From NCBI GenBank assembly GCA_937926785.1, contig CALBBQ010000001.1, positions 1 to 60,234 on the forward strand: a stretch of DNA of 60,234 nucleotides. The letters run 5' to 3'. Below, piece after piece: positions 39,565-49,000 of this stretch. The DNA comes from an uncultured Bacteroidales bacterium. Lineage in GTDB: Bacteria; Bacteroidota; Bacteroidia; Bacteroidales; Tenuifilaceae. The notes below the pieces were generated by a model. That model had not been told where the DNA came from, ran no database searches, and worked only from the letters and a program-made list of their open reading frames with translations. The position numbers were made by a program, and so were the translations under genes. Every line of letters starts with the position of its first letter. The stretch's first letter is position 1.

Positions 39565-39620
39565 AATCTAAAGGGTTAGTTCTTTAGCAAACCATAAGCA
39601 AAAAATGTAAACCCTACAAA

Positions 39621-39670
39621 CCTCTGTGCCCTCTGTGGTTAAAAAAGCCTAACACCGTGAACACAGAGGA
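39621..39670. repeat. Dispersed inverted repeat, copy 2 (CCTCTGTGGT family)
   Basis: CCTCTGTGCCCTCTGTGGTT (39621-39640) is followed by an inverted CACAGAGG (39662-39669). It shares its core with 12660-12706. It lies between two convergent genes. Confidence 0.5.
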
Positions 39671-39721
39671 TAAATAGATATGAAATCATCACTTTCTGTA
39701 GCTGTATGACAACGTATTAGC

Positions 39722-40798
39722 TTACTGCCTGTAAACAATGGCATTAATGTTCATCCCCGCCCCAACCGAGGCAAACATAATCACATCGCCCGTTTCGATA
39801 CTATGTTCAGGCAGCTGTTTTCTCAAAATCAAATCGTACAGGGTGGGAACAGTAGCTACCGAACTGTTTCCTAAGGCTTTAATGCTCATTGGCATCAGTT
39901 CAGCGGTTGATTTCTCGAGCTTAAGCTGTCGGATAAAACGAGCAACAATGGCCTCATCCATCTTTTCATTAGCCTGGTGAATAATTACTTTCTTTAGCTC
40001 TTTTGGTTCAATTCCGGATCTTTCCATGGCTATTCTCATGGCAGAGGGCACGTTTACCAGTGAGTACTCGTATATTTTCCGTCCTTCCATTTTAATGTAT
40101 CTGATTTTTGGGTCCGAATCGGGATGGTAGGATTTCCCGAGGTATAGGTAAAATACCTCATCCACAGTGTGCGACATCATGGCCGTGGAAATCACCCCCC
40201 GCTTTTCGTCCTCCTCAAGCGCCTCAACTATGGTTGCGCCTGCGCCATCGGCAAAAATCATACAATCGCGGTCGTGCTTATCAATGACTCTCGATAGGGT
40301 TTCAGCTCCTATAACAAGGCAACGTTTCGCCAAGCCGGACTTTATGTAGGCATCGGCCTGAATTACCCCCTGTACCCAACCGGGGCAACCGAACAGGATA
40401 TCATAGGGTATGCACGATGGATTCTTAATCCCCAGGTGATGCTTGATTCGAGATGCCAAACTTGGAAGTATATCGGTTTGTATGGTACCATGCATCACAT
40501 CGCCAAAGTTGTGAGCCACAATGATCTGATCAATGGTTTCCCGATCAATTCCGGCTGCTGCAATAGCTTGCTCAGCCGCAATTACCCCAATGTGCGAGGC
40601 ACAGAGATCATCGGTAACCCAGCGGCGTTCCTCAATACCTGTAATATCCCTGAACTTGGCTATAACCTCCTCAATCAGGGTTTCTATTGCGGTTTCGTCC
40701 TTGTTAAAGAAGGTATGGCGGGCGAACTCACGGTTACTAACCCGAACGGTTGGCACATAGCTACCCGTTCCGGTAATCACGGAATTTAAGTGTTTCAT
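39722..40798 (-). CDS. 3-oxoacyl-ACP synthase III (FabH-like) ketosynthase
   Basis: The 358-residue protein is a thiolase-fold ketosynthase with the complete FabH triad: Cys138 (LFGCPGWVQG), His274 (IIHQANEK) and Asn311 (ALGNSSVATVP). FabH joins acetyl-CoA, or another acyl-CoA, to malonyl-ACP. It is longer than E. coli FabH (317 aa) and not beside fab genes, so it may be an accessory copy with other substrates. It lies 126 nt after the TPK gene on the same strand; whether it belongs to the thiamine operon is unclear. Confidence 0.88.
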   Translation of the reverse strand: MKHLNSVITGTGSYVPTVRVSNREFARHTFFNKDETAIETLIEEVIAKFRDITGIEERRWVTDDLCASHIGVIAAEQAIAAAGIDRETIDQIIVAHNFGDVMHGTIQTDILPSLASRIKHHLGIKNPSCIPYDILFGCPGWVQGVIQADAYIKSGLAKRCLVIGAETLSRVIDKHDRDCMIFADGAGATIVEALEEDEKRGVISTAMMSHTVDEVFYLYLGKSYHPDSDPKIRYIKMEGRKIYEYSLVNVPSAMRIAMERSGIEPKELKKVIIHQANEKMDEAIVARFIRQLKLEKSTAELMPMSIKALGNSSVATVPTLYDLILRKQLPEHSIETGDVIMFASVGAGMNINAIVYRQ

Positions 40799-40924
40799 AA
40801 TACAATAAACGTTTGATTAGTCCCGCAGTAAAAGTAATAAAATGTAAGTAAATTCAAAATGTTTTTGTCTGCAAAAATTATACAATACTGATATTCTTTA
40901 ATTTATATCCGTAACAAATTTTAA

Positions 40925-41539
40925 CTAGTATTTCTGGTAAACAATCAGGGGACCAGGCGAAAAAGTAAGCTCAAACCAATCGTCCAGGCTTTCATTCAGC
41001 GTTCCCATCCACAGCTCGGGCAATGTTTGGTTTACGATTGGGTATTTTAGATTTTTTGTAAATACAACGGTTTGGTTGTTTGGCGAAAAGATTGATACCT
41101 GCTGACCCGGGTAGCTATCTAGCCGGCTTGATGCAAGTAAGGGCCGAAATGTTCCGGTATCGGTAAGCATAACAATGTTAGCCCCCATGCGGGCGTAGCT
41201 GCCGAGCAGTCCAATGTTGCCCAAGGTATGATCCTCGCGTTTGCCGGTAGCCCCCAACACAACAATGTTGGTAATGCGTTGATTCAGGCACCACCGTACG
41301 GATTTGGTAAGATCGTTTGAGTTCTGATCGGGGTCGTAGTAAAGAATGCTTTCGTACTTTCGTTTCAGGTGCTCCTTTACAGAATCCAAATCGCCCACCA
41401 AGGCGTTTGGAGTAATGGCCATCTGTTCCAGATACTCAATGGCTCCATCGCAGCATACCAGGAGCGGTGCATGCAGCAACTCGTTGAGGGGGGTCGGGTG
41501 AGAGGGAAACTCTCCGTTGGCTAAGATTACTGCTTTCAT
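40925..41539 (-). CDS. Thiamine pyrophosphokinase
   Basis: The 204-residue protein transfers pyrophosphate from ATP to thiamine to give TPP. Signatures are VCCDGAIEYL, ALVGDLDSV, DQNSNDLTKSV and GATGKREDHTLGNIGLL, typical of the TPK catalytic domain. It follows a TPP-riboswitch-controlled TonB receptor and a PnuC-type transporter on the same strand, so uptake is coupled to activation of the vitamin. Confidence 0.94.
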   Translation of the reverse strand: MKAVILANGEFPSHPTPLNELLHAPLLVCCDGAIEYLEQMAITPNALVGDLDSVKEHLKRKYESILYYDPDQNSNDLTKSVRWCLNQRITNIVVLGATGKREDHTLGNIGLLGSYARMGANIVMLTDTGTFRPLLASSRLDSYPGQQVSIFSPNNQTVVFTKNLKYPIVNQTLPELWMGTLNESLDDWFELTFSPGPLIVYQKY

Positions 41540-41669
41540 AGAAAGGATTGGTAGTTAATTGTTAGAAATGAAAAGTGAAGATGATTAGAATGAAACATTT
41601 TGGGTTAATAGCCAGGTGCATGTTGCTTTTAAACAAATATTCGCTGGTGCCATGTTGTTCATCTCCTAG

Positions 41670-42266
41670 TTAGAGGGTAGCGCATTTCGTATCAACAATT
41701 TCCTTCTTCCACTGGTAGTAACCAACAACCGACATGGTAGTGTAAAATACAAACAGCACGGATGTTGGGTAGAGTCCTTTATAGATGTAGAGAGCCAGGG
41801 ATACCGAATTTACCACAACCCAAAGCCACCAATGTTCAATATACTTTCGGGCTAGCATCCAGGTAGCGGTTATGCTGAGTGCGGTGGTAAAGGCATCGCC
41901 TACTGGTACAGGTGAGTCGGTATACCTTACAAGTATGAAACGGATTAGAATGAAAAAAGCAATACTTGCCGCAAACAGCGGCAAGTAGATGCTTTTAGGT
42001 GTGTGTGTTACGGGCAGTGTATTCTTTGCTCTCACATTTCCGCCAAAAAGCCAGTGATACCATCCGTATATGCTGATGAATAGGTAGTAGAACTGCAAGC
42101 CCATATCGGCATAAAACTTTGAAACGTAAAAAATGTAGATGTAAAACGCCGAGGTTACAATACCCAAAGGCCATAGCCAAACGCGCTGTTTAATTTCCAG
42201 GTACAAGTAGATTAACCCGGTAAGGGCTCCAATCAGTTCAATGTAGTTATTCGCCAACCAGATCAT
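41670..42266 (-). CDS. pnuT: PnuC-family transporter, probably thiamine-specific (PnuT)
   Basis: The 198-residue inner-membrane protein has about seven hydrophobic segments and the PnuC pattern (LTGLIYLYLEIKQRVWLWPLGIV, YGWYHWLFGG, WMLARKYIEHWWLWVVVNSVS). PnuC proteins import nicotinamide riboside. The position between a TPP-riboswitch TonB receptor and TPK points instead to the thiamine-specific PnuT branch, with trapping by pyrophosphorylation. The substrate is inferred from context, not residues. Confidence 0.9.
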   Translation of the reverse strand: MIWLANNYIELIGALTGLIYLYLEIKQRVWLWPLGIVTSAFYIYIFYVSKFYADMGLQFYYLFISIYGWYHWLFGGNVRAKNTLPVTHTPKSIYLPLFAASIAFFILIRFILVRYTDSPVPVGDAFTTALSITATWMLARKYIEHWWLWVVVNSVSLALYIYKGLYPTSVLFVFYTTMSVVGYYQWKKEIVDTKCATL

Positions 42267-42333
42267 TTTCAGGGTATGAGGTGAAACTTATTTTTATCAA
42301 CCATATCACTTCTATATTTATTGAAATATCGCA

Positions 42334-44787
42334 CTAAAACTCAAAACCCAACCTCACCATAAAATGGCGCTCGGCTTGGGGGTAGTAACCTATACTAACG
42401 TATTCAGGATCGCCGCTCTGGAAAAGAGTTCGGTAAACCCATGCGTTAGCCGAATACTTGAGGTTTAGAAGATTGTTTACACTTACCTGGAAGAATAGCG
42501 ATTTATTCGAGCTTGCGTTAATACGGTATTCTCCCACCAGATTATTCACCCAGTAGGGATCAAGACTACGATTATTGTTTCCGGTATTATCGATGTACTG
42601 ACGGCTTACGTACTTACTCACCCACGACAAGTTGAGATTTGCAATCGGGATAAAAGTTAATCGAGCATTTGCAACTATGGAGGGAGAAAACGATATGGTG
42701 GTATTACCCAGATACTCGGCTACAGGCGAATACAAGTCGTTCCAGTCAGTAGAATTATCGGTAAGGTTTACGAAGTTAGTGTAGTTTTTAATGATATTCC
42801 TGCTAAGGGTTGAGCTCCCATCAAGTTTTAACCATTTGAATGGTTTTGCTGCTACGGTCAGCTCAACTCCGGTACGGTAGCTATCTGGCACATTGGCCAT
42901 CCGGGCATACCCCACATCGGTAAGCTCACCGGTAAGTACAAGCTGATCCTTGTAAAGCATGAAGTAGTAGTTCAAATCTACGGAAATGTTCTGCAAACGC
43001 ATCCTGTATCCCAGTTCCCAATCGTAAAGTTTTTCGGGTTTCGGAGTAAAATCAGAAGAACCCTTCTGGGCGTCCTTCAGATCGCTTCGTGCGGGTTCGC
43101 GGTGGGCAACTGCAAAAGAAAGGTAAAGCTCATGAGCGGAACTAATCCGGAAAGTAGCACCTGCCTTGGGATTAACAAAGTTCCAGCTATGGCTCTGCAG
43201 CAGAGGCATAATATCGGAATCAACTCCTTTCAGCTCATAGGTTATTCCCCTGTACTGAATATCTGCAAAAACAGATAAAGGGTCAACAAGCTGCCAGGTA
43301 GCTTTGGCAAAGGCATTCCAATCGGTTTTTATTCCGCTATTACGATACCATTCATACTTGTTGGCAAGCCCAACGTTTACCTTACTCCACAACACCTTTC
43401 CAAAATGATCGCCATCGTAGCGGTTCCAACCGCCACCCAGGGTAATATCGTAGTTGCCGGAGCGGTAAATGATAGATGCTATGCCTCCATAAAAAATATT
43501 ATCCATCCATTTCTGCTGAATGAAATCGGTTCGCTTAATGATGGTATCACGAATGGCAAAGTTGGGCAAACCATACTTGGATAGCTTCCGGTTTGGTTTA
43601 TACTCCTCATAGTAGCCCCGTCCATCGGTTAGGTGCAGGGTAAGGTTTGCGGTTAAATTGCTTGAGAACGAATGTGTTCCAATCAGGTGGTAGTGGGTTT
43701 GCCAGTAGTTATCCTTCTGATCGCTGTAGTAACGGGTTACCCCCTGATCATCGACATACTCCCCTGCGGGGTTATAACGCCGGTTAGTGGCCATCATGTA
43801 ATCTGGAGTTCCCTCCCAGGTAATTCCGGTGTGCTCCTCGCCATGAATGATGTTTGCACGCAGCTGGCTGTTCTCTCTATGCCAGGCAGCCGAAACGAAC
43901 ATCGATCGGTGATCCGAAGTAGCCCTCTCCACATAGCCGTCGGAGTGCAGCTGAGAAAAGCGTCCCTCCATGCTAAACCCGTTTTTTAGTAACCCTGTTC
44001 CAACCCTTGCGGAGGTTTTCCATGTATAATATGAGCCACCAAGCAAATCAACCGATGCAAAGGGTTCAGGGGTAGTGGCGCTGGTTTGGAAGTTCACCGT
44101 TGCGCCAAAGGCTGCAGCCCCATTTGTGGATGTTCCAACGCCTCGTTGCACCTGAACGTTCTCGACCGATGCCGCAAGGTCGGGAAGGTCGACCCAGTAA
44201 ACTCCCTGCGATTCGGCATCGTTAAGCGGAACACCATTGATGGTAACGTTAATGCGGGTTGGATCGGTTCCGCGAATGCGGAATGCCGTGTTCCCAATCC
44301 CCATACCGCTCTCGGATGATACCACCACCGATGGAAGCATCTCGAGCAGGTAAGGGGTATCGGCACCGGTATTGGCCTGCTTAAGCTGTTCACGACTAAG
44401 GGTGGTTTGTGCTATGGGCATCCGGTTCGAGGCACGTGTGGATGATACTACTACGGCATCTAAGTACTTGGACGACTGACTGAGCTGCAGGTTCAGCTCC
44501 ACATCCCCATCTACTTTAACCTCCACCTTAGTGGGCTCAAATCCAAGATAAGAAACAGCAAGGGTATAGGTACCCTGCCGTATCTGCGATAAACGATAGC
44601 CGCCGTTTACTCCGGTGTAAGTTCCCAAAAAGGTATTTTCCAAGGTGACGGCAGCCCCCACTAAAGGATTACCCTCAGTGTCGGTGATTCGTCCGTAAAC
44701 TGAAAATCCGAGATTCTCGGTTGGATTTGCATGCAAAGTAAACCCTGCAAGCACAACTGCGCATAGTGCAAAAACAAATTTTCTCAT
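42334..44787 (-). CDS. TonB-dependent receptor, probable thiamine importer
   Basis: The 817-residue outer-membrane protein has a signal peptide (MRKFVFALCAVVLAGFTLHA), then a carboxypeptidase-regulatory-like domain (~25-110; GRITDTEGNPLVGAAVTLENTF). A plug follows (~115-240; FRIRGTDPTRINVTINGVPLNDAESQ), then a 22-strand barrel ending HFMVRLGFEF with a terminal Phe. A TPP riboswitch lies just upstream and PnuT and TPK follow, so the cargo is probably thiamine or a precursor, as in the known Bacteroidetes outer-membrane thiamine receptors. Confidence 0.93.
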   Translation of the reverse strand: MRKFVFALCAVVLAGFTLHANPTENLGFSVYGRITDTEGNPLVGAAVTLENTFLGTYTGVNGGYRLSQIRQGTYTLAVSYLGFEPTKVEVKVDGDVELNLQLSQSSKYLDAVVVSSTRASNRMPIAQTTLSREQLKQANTGADTPYLLEMLPSVVVSSESGMGIGNTAFRIRGTDPTRINVTINGVPLNDAESQGVYWVDLPDLAASVENVQVQRGVGTSTNGAAAFGATVNFQTSATTPEPFASVDLLGGSYYTWKTSARVGTGLLKNGFSMEGRFSQLHSDGYVERATSDHRSMFVSAAWHRENSQLRANIIHGEEHTGITWEGTPDYMMATNRRYNPAGEYVDDQGVTRYYSDQKDNYWQTHYHLIGTHSFSSNLTANLTLHLTDGRGYYEEYKPNRKLSKYGLPNFAIRDTIIKRTDFIQQKWMDNIFYGGIASIIYRSGNYDITLGGGWNRYDGDHFGKVLWSKVNVGLANKYEWYRNSGIKTDWNAFAKATWQLVDPLSVFADIQYRGITYELKGVDSDIMPLLQSHSWNFVNPKAGATFRISSAHELYLSFAVAHREPARSDLKDAQKGSSDFTPKPEKLYDWELGYRMRLQNISVDLNYYFMLYKDQLVLTGELTDVGYARMANVPDSYRTGVELTVAAKPFKWLKLDGSSTLSRNIIKNYTNFVNLTDNSTDWNDLYSPVAEYLGNTTISFSPSIVANARLTFIPIANLNLSWVSKYVSRQYIDNTGNNNRSLDPYWVNNLVGEYRINASSNKSLFFQVSVNNLLNLKYSANAWVYRTLFQSGDPEYVSIGYYPQAERHFMVRLGFEF

Positions 44788-44794
44788 GGTGTTA

Positions 44795-44866
44795 ATCCCT
44801 TTAAATAGTTAAACATTCAACAGGCTCGGTTTTTCTGCCGAAATTCCTGAATAACTACAAAGGGGG
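44795..44866 (-). promoter_or_regulatory. Possible expression platform between TPP aptamer and TonB receptor
   Basis: In the mRNA, AAAGGG (44797-44802), just upstream of the start codon, can pair with CCCTTT in the C-tract at 44859-44866. The aptamer 3' side (GAAGGGAAAAAG) can pair with the same C-tract. No terminator is visible, so ligand-controlled masking of the start region is the likely mode; this is inference. Confidence 0.35.
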
Positions 44867-44889
44867 AAATTGTGAGATGACGACAAACT

Positions 44890-44963
44890 CTTTTTCCCTT
44901 CGCCGGCATTACCCGGATCAGGTTCAAAGGGTATGATCTCAGCCCTAAGGGCACCCCCAAAAG
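44890..44963 (-). ncRNA. TPP riboswitch (THI element)
   Basis: On the minus strand the canonical THI boxes appear: GGGGGTGCCC, GGGCTGAGATCATACCC, TTTGAACCTGATCCGGGTAA and TGCCGGCGAAGGG. CTTTT and AAAAG close the P1 helix. This class binds thiamine pyrophosphate and represses thiamine uptake or synthesis genes. It lies about 100 nt before the TonB receptor start. Confidence 0.95.
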
Positions 44964-44970
44964 TCAGGTG

Positions 44971-44978
44971 CAAAGGTA
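44971..44978 (-). promoter_or_regulatory. Predicted -7 box of the thiamine operon
   Basis: TACCTTTG on the minus strand, 7 nt upstream of the TPP aptamer, so the transcript would begin almost at the aptamer. Confidence 0.5.
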
Positions 44979-45087
44979 GTAAATATTTTTTAAAATGATG
45001 CGAATGCCCACCTTTGTTTAAGCTGAAATCGACTAAACCAGTAGGCGAAATTAGAACCACCAAAGTAGTGGAGATCTAACTAATCTT

Positions 45088-46068
45088 CTAAAAGGTGGGG
45101 CAAGGCAAGGCTTTCCAACGTTTACGGACTACGGTTTTAAAAGTCATGGCTACCGAAATTTCGTGTGAACCCCCCGAACCAATGCCGAGCCGGGAAATGG
45201 TAAAATCATAGCTATAGCCCACGCTGATGTCGTTAAACTTATAACCCACCATAAAGGCCAGTGCATCAATGCGTTTATTTACCTTACCCTTTGGCATACC
45301 ACGCCACCAAAAACCGAAACTCAAAGGCTCGTTCATGAAATACACACCCAAATCGAGTTGCTTATACTCTCCCTGAACTCTAAAGTTAAAAGCACCGGTA
45401 ATGCTTTGCTCAATTTTACTCATCAGGAAACCCTTGGTTATGTACCTGTAGCCACCATACAACGAGAACTTGAACGGAGTTCGTGCCTCTTCGTTGTAGA
45501 AGGAGTTAACGGGTTTAAGCATGTGATCCCAGGTAAATCCAAACCAGGTATTGTAGGAGTACATCATAACCGATGAAGATACGTCGATATCCCAAACTGC
45601 TGATTTTCCGGGATAAATGATTGAAGTTGGTGGTGCGGGGTCTAGGGCTAGCTGGTCGCCAAAGGTTAAATCGAAGAAGTTTATGGATATCTGCTGAAGG
45701 TAAAAACCAAGACCCGGACGGATATGTATGTCAGGATTTGGAGTAAAATCATAGGAGTAAAGAGTACCAATACGGGTATTTCCATAATTACCCGCACCGG
45801 CCTGATCGCGCTGGGCGACCAATCCAAACCCGCTGTTAAAAACGTTCATGTTGTAATCCCAGGAAATGCCATAGGTGTTGAATCCATGAGGTACTCCTAA
45901 CCACTGATTACGGTAATTGGCAACAGCGCGCTGCCCTGCCACTCCACCGGCAAACGAGGGGCCCAGGTACAAAGGATTGGCATAAAATTGGGTGAAATGA
46001 GAATCCTGCGCTCTAAGAGAGAATATCTCAGCACTAGCTATCGAAATGATAATAATAATTCGTTTCAT
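45088..46068 (-). CDS. PorP/SprF-family outer-membrane protein (T9SS-associated)
   Basis: The 326-residue protein has a signal peptide and then QDSHFTQFYANPLYLGPSFAGG, the hallmark start of PorP/SprF proteins, which form outer-membrane barrels. It ends with beta strands such as MVGYKFNDISVGYSYDFTIS. SprF-like proteins are needed for secretion of specific type B T9SS substrates. It starts 6 nt after the giant type B protein, so the two form a substrate-partner pair. Confidence 0.93.
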   Translation of the reverse strand: MKRIIIIISIASAEIFSLRAQDSHFTQFYANPLYLGPSFAGGVAGQRAVANYRNQWLGVPHGFNTYGISWDYNMNVFNSGFGLVAQRDQAGAGNYGNTRIGTLYSYDFTPNPDIHIRPGLGFYLQQISINFFDLTFGDQLALDPAPPTSIIYPGKSAVWDIDVSSSVMMYSYNTWFGFTWDHMLKPVNSFYNEEARTPFKFSLYGGYRYITKGFLMSKIEQSITGAFNFRVQGEYKQLDLGVYFMNEPLSFGFWWRGMPKGKVNKRIDALAFMVGYKFNDISVGYSYDFTISRLGIGSGGSHEISVAMTFKTVVRKRWKALPCPTF

Positions 46069-46074
46069 ATACTT

Positions 46075-49000
46075 TTACCTTAACAGGGTTACAGTACCAC
46101 GCTGGTCAAACACTTTTCCATTGGTAAAGGTTCCAATTGCCCTCCAAACGTAAACGCCTTGTTCGGCAAGCCGGCCATTTATGTAACCGTCCCATCCAAT
46201 CTTAACATCTTTGGAGGTAAACACCTGTTCACCCCAGCGGGTGAATATCATCAGCTTATACTCAACCACACCGTAATGAATTGGGTGAAACACCTCGTTC
46301 TTCATATCATGATCATCGTAGGCTCCGCCATTGGGGCCGCTTGGGTTGGGCTTAAAGGCATCGGGGAATTTCACGTAGCCGATACCTTCAACCCAAACAG
46401 CGGGGTATTTAGAAATAGAATCGCGACAGATGGCATCGGGGTACTTCCGTTCAGCCCAAAGGGATATTCTGAATTCACCCATTTGCTTGTAGGTGTGGTT
46501 AGGATCCTTTTTGTTATAGTAAATGGTGCCATCACCCATATCCCAATCGTAAGAGCATGAATCGCAGTCGGTTGTTAGGTTCTGTAGGCGTACCGTTGCG
46601 TCGGGGAGCATTACCCGCGACGGGTAGGCGACAAAATCGGCATTTGGGGTTGGGTAAACGTGAAAAATTCCGTAGGAAAAGTTTTCGCCACCTTCGCCAG
46701 CTACTCTTAGTTTAACCCTGTAGTAACCGGGATTCTGGAATACGTGAATGGGCTGGAATTCTTTAACGGGTGGTGTTCCATCATCGAAATCCCACTCATA
46801 CTCATCGCCATACAGTGAATTGTTTACAAAGTGAACCTCGTGGGGCGCACAACCATTGGCCTGATTCTGTGTGAATCCGGCAACGGGTTTGGGAGGCATC
46901 AGGTAAACTACTTTTGAAGTAGAATCCTTACAATGGGGGCTATTGATTACTAATGAAACATCGTAGGTAAATCCTTTCTCCTTATGCCCCCAACGGGTGT
47001 AGGTATGCGAGCCCGGTTCTTTAGCGTTGCTGAAGGTGTTATCGTCAAAGTACCACTGATAGTTCCAGCTATCGGCTGCAGGGGAAGATTGGTTAATGAT
47101 TGTAAATGTATTGTCGGGGAACTCCTTGAGCGGGGGTTCAACTCCAATGAGCGCGCGCGGGGTTGCCCAAATGGTTATCTGCTTCACCGTATCGTCAACA
47201 CAGTCGAACTCAGAACGGGCGGTGAGACGGACATTGTACACCTTATCACTTTCAGTATCGTTCAGGAATGTTTGGCTTGGATTAGTTGAAGAGGAGTAAA
47301 ACCCATCGTTGAAATCCCAGGTGAAGAGCCTTGCATTGGTCGAAAGGTTTGTAAACTGCACCTCAAATGGGCTGCAGCTGGCGTAACCCGGCGATGCCTG
47401 ATAATCTGCTGTAACCCTTGGAAATACCTGTATGGTTTGGGAAACCGAGTCGGCACAGCTATGCAGTGTGTTGGCTTTAAGCCAAATTTGGTACGATTTC
47501 GGATTGGCTTCACTGTTATCGAATTGGTGAGTAACATTTGCAGTAGAGGTGGTTTGGGTTGAGGTGCCATCGCCAAAGGTATAGGTGAAGGTTAGGTTTG
47601 CCCCCAAGGTGTTATTCTTGATTTCAACATCAAACGGTGGGCACGATACATAGTTACCCATGAGCTCCATTGCCGCATAGGGGCGAGGGAAAACTGTAAT
47701 GTCCTTTCTCACCGAATCGACACAACCGTGCTCACTGGTTGCGGTGAGGTTAACCGTAAAGATTGTATCTCGATCAGTGAAAATATTTTTATATTCATGC
47801 TGTGGGTTTTGAGAATAGCCGAATGCTCCGTTCCCAAAACGCCAAACGTACTGGTTATTTGAGCTGTACGCTTGAGTTTGGTTAGTAAACTGAACCAGGT
47901 GCGGGGTACACCCCTGCAATACAGCATCAAAGTTAGGGTAAACTCTTGGATATATTTTCAGGGGGAGCGTTTTAACATCGGTGCAAAGCGGATCATCCTT
48001 ATAAGCTGTAGTTAGGGTGATTACCGGATTATTCACCAGAAGGGTTCCATTAGTGTAAACATGATTAATCGGTTGTTCAGCATGGCTGGTCTGCCCATCT
48101 CCAAAGTTCCATGAATAGGTGTATAAAGGTGATGTGGAAGCATTGGTTAAACCAACTGCAACGGGTGAACAACCATCAGTTTTGTCCCAGGTAAATGCTG
48201 CTTCGACCTTAGGGTTAACGGTTATGGTTCTGCTGATGCTGTCGCGACATCCAATGTCGTTTACAGCCTTAAGCCAAACATTATAGGTGGCCAGGGCATC
48301 TTTTTTTACATTCGTAAATGTTATTCCTTTAGGATCAACATCACTGGACTGAACTCCATTTCCAAAATTCCAGGTGTATGCTCCCAAACCAGTTGAACCA
48401 TTTGTAAAATCAACCTTTAATGGTGTACAACCCCTATCTGCGCTCACACTGAAACTTGGAACAACTTTGGGATAAACATCTACGAACTGCTTTTGAATTA
48501 CACTGCTGCAGGTTAACCCGCTATTGGCGTGGCTTTGGGTTGCTGTAAGGGTAATGGTAGGCTTTATGATGGTGTTGGGTTGATCATTGTTGAACTGGTA
48601 GATATGCTGTAGCACGGGGCGCGTGGTGGTCTGCTGTTGCGGTACACCACTCAGGGAATAACCATAATCCCAATTAAAATTAGTACCATTAAGCGAGGTG
48701 TTAGTAAACCTTACGTTAAACGGTACACAAATGCTATCGTAAGCCATGGTGAAGTTGGCCTCAACTCTGGGATGAATGGTTACCGGAACGCTAACCGATT
48801 TTGAACACCCGTTGGCATTGGTTGCTGTTAGGCTAACATTGAAAACCTTATCCGTGGCGTCGCGGTTGTCAAAATCATGGGTAATATCGTCGTGGGTAGT
48901 AGTGGCATAGCTTTGAGCATCTTTAAATTCCCAGTAGTAGAGTAAATCGCCACCGCTGGATGTGTTAGTAAAAGTAATAGGTGTGCCGGGGCAGGCAAAC

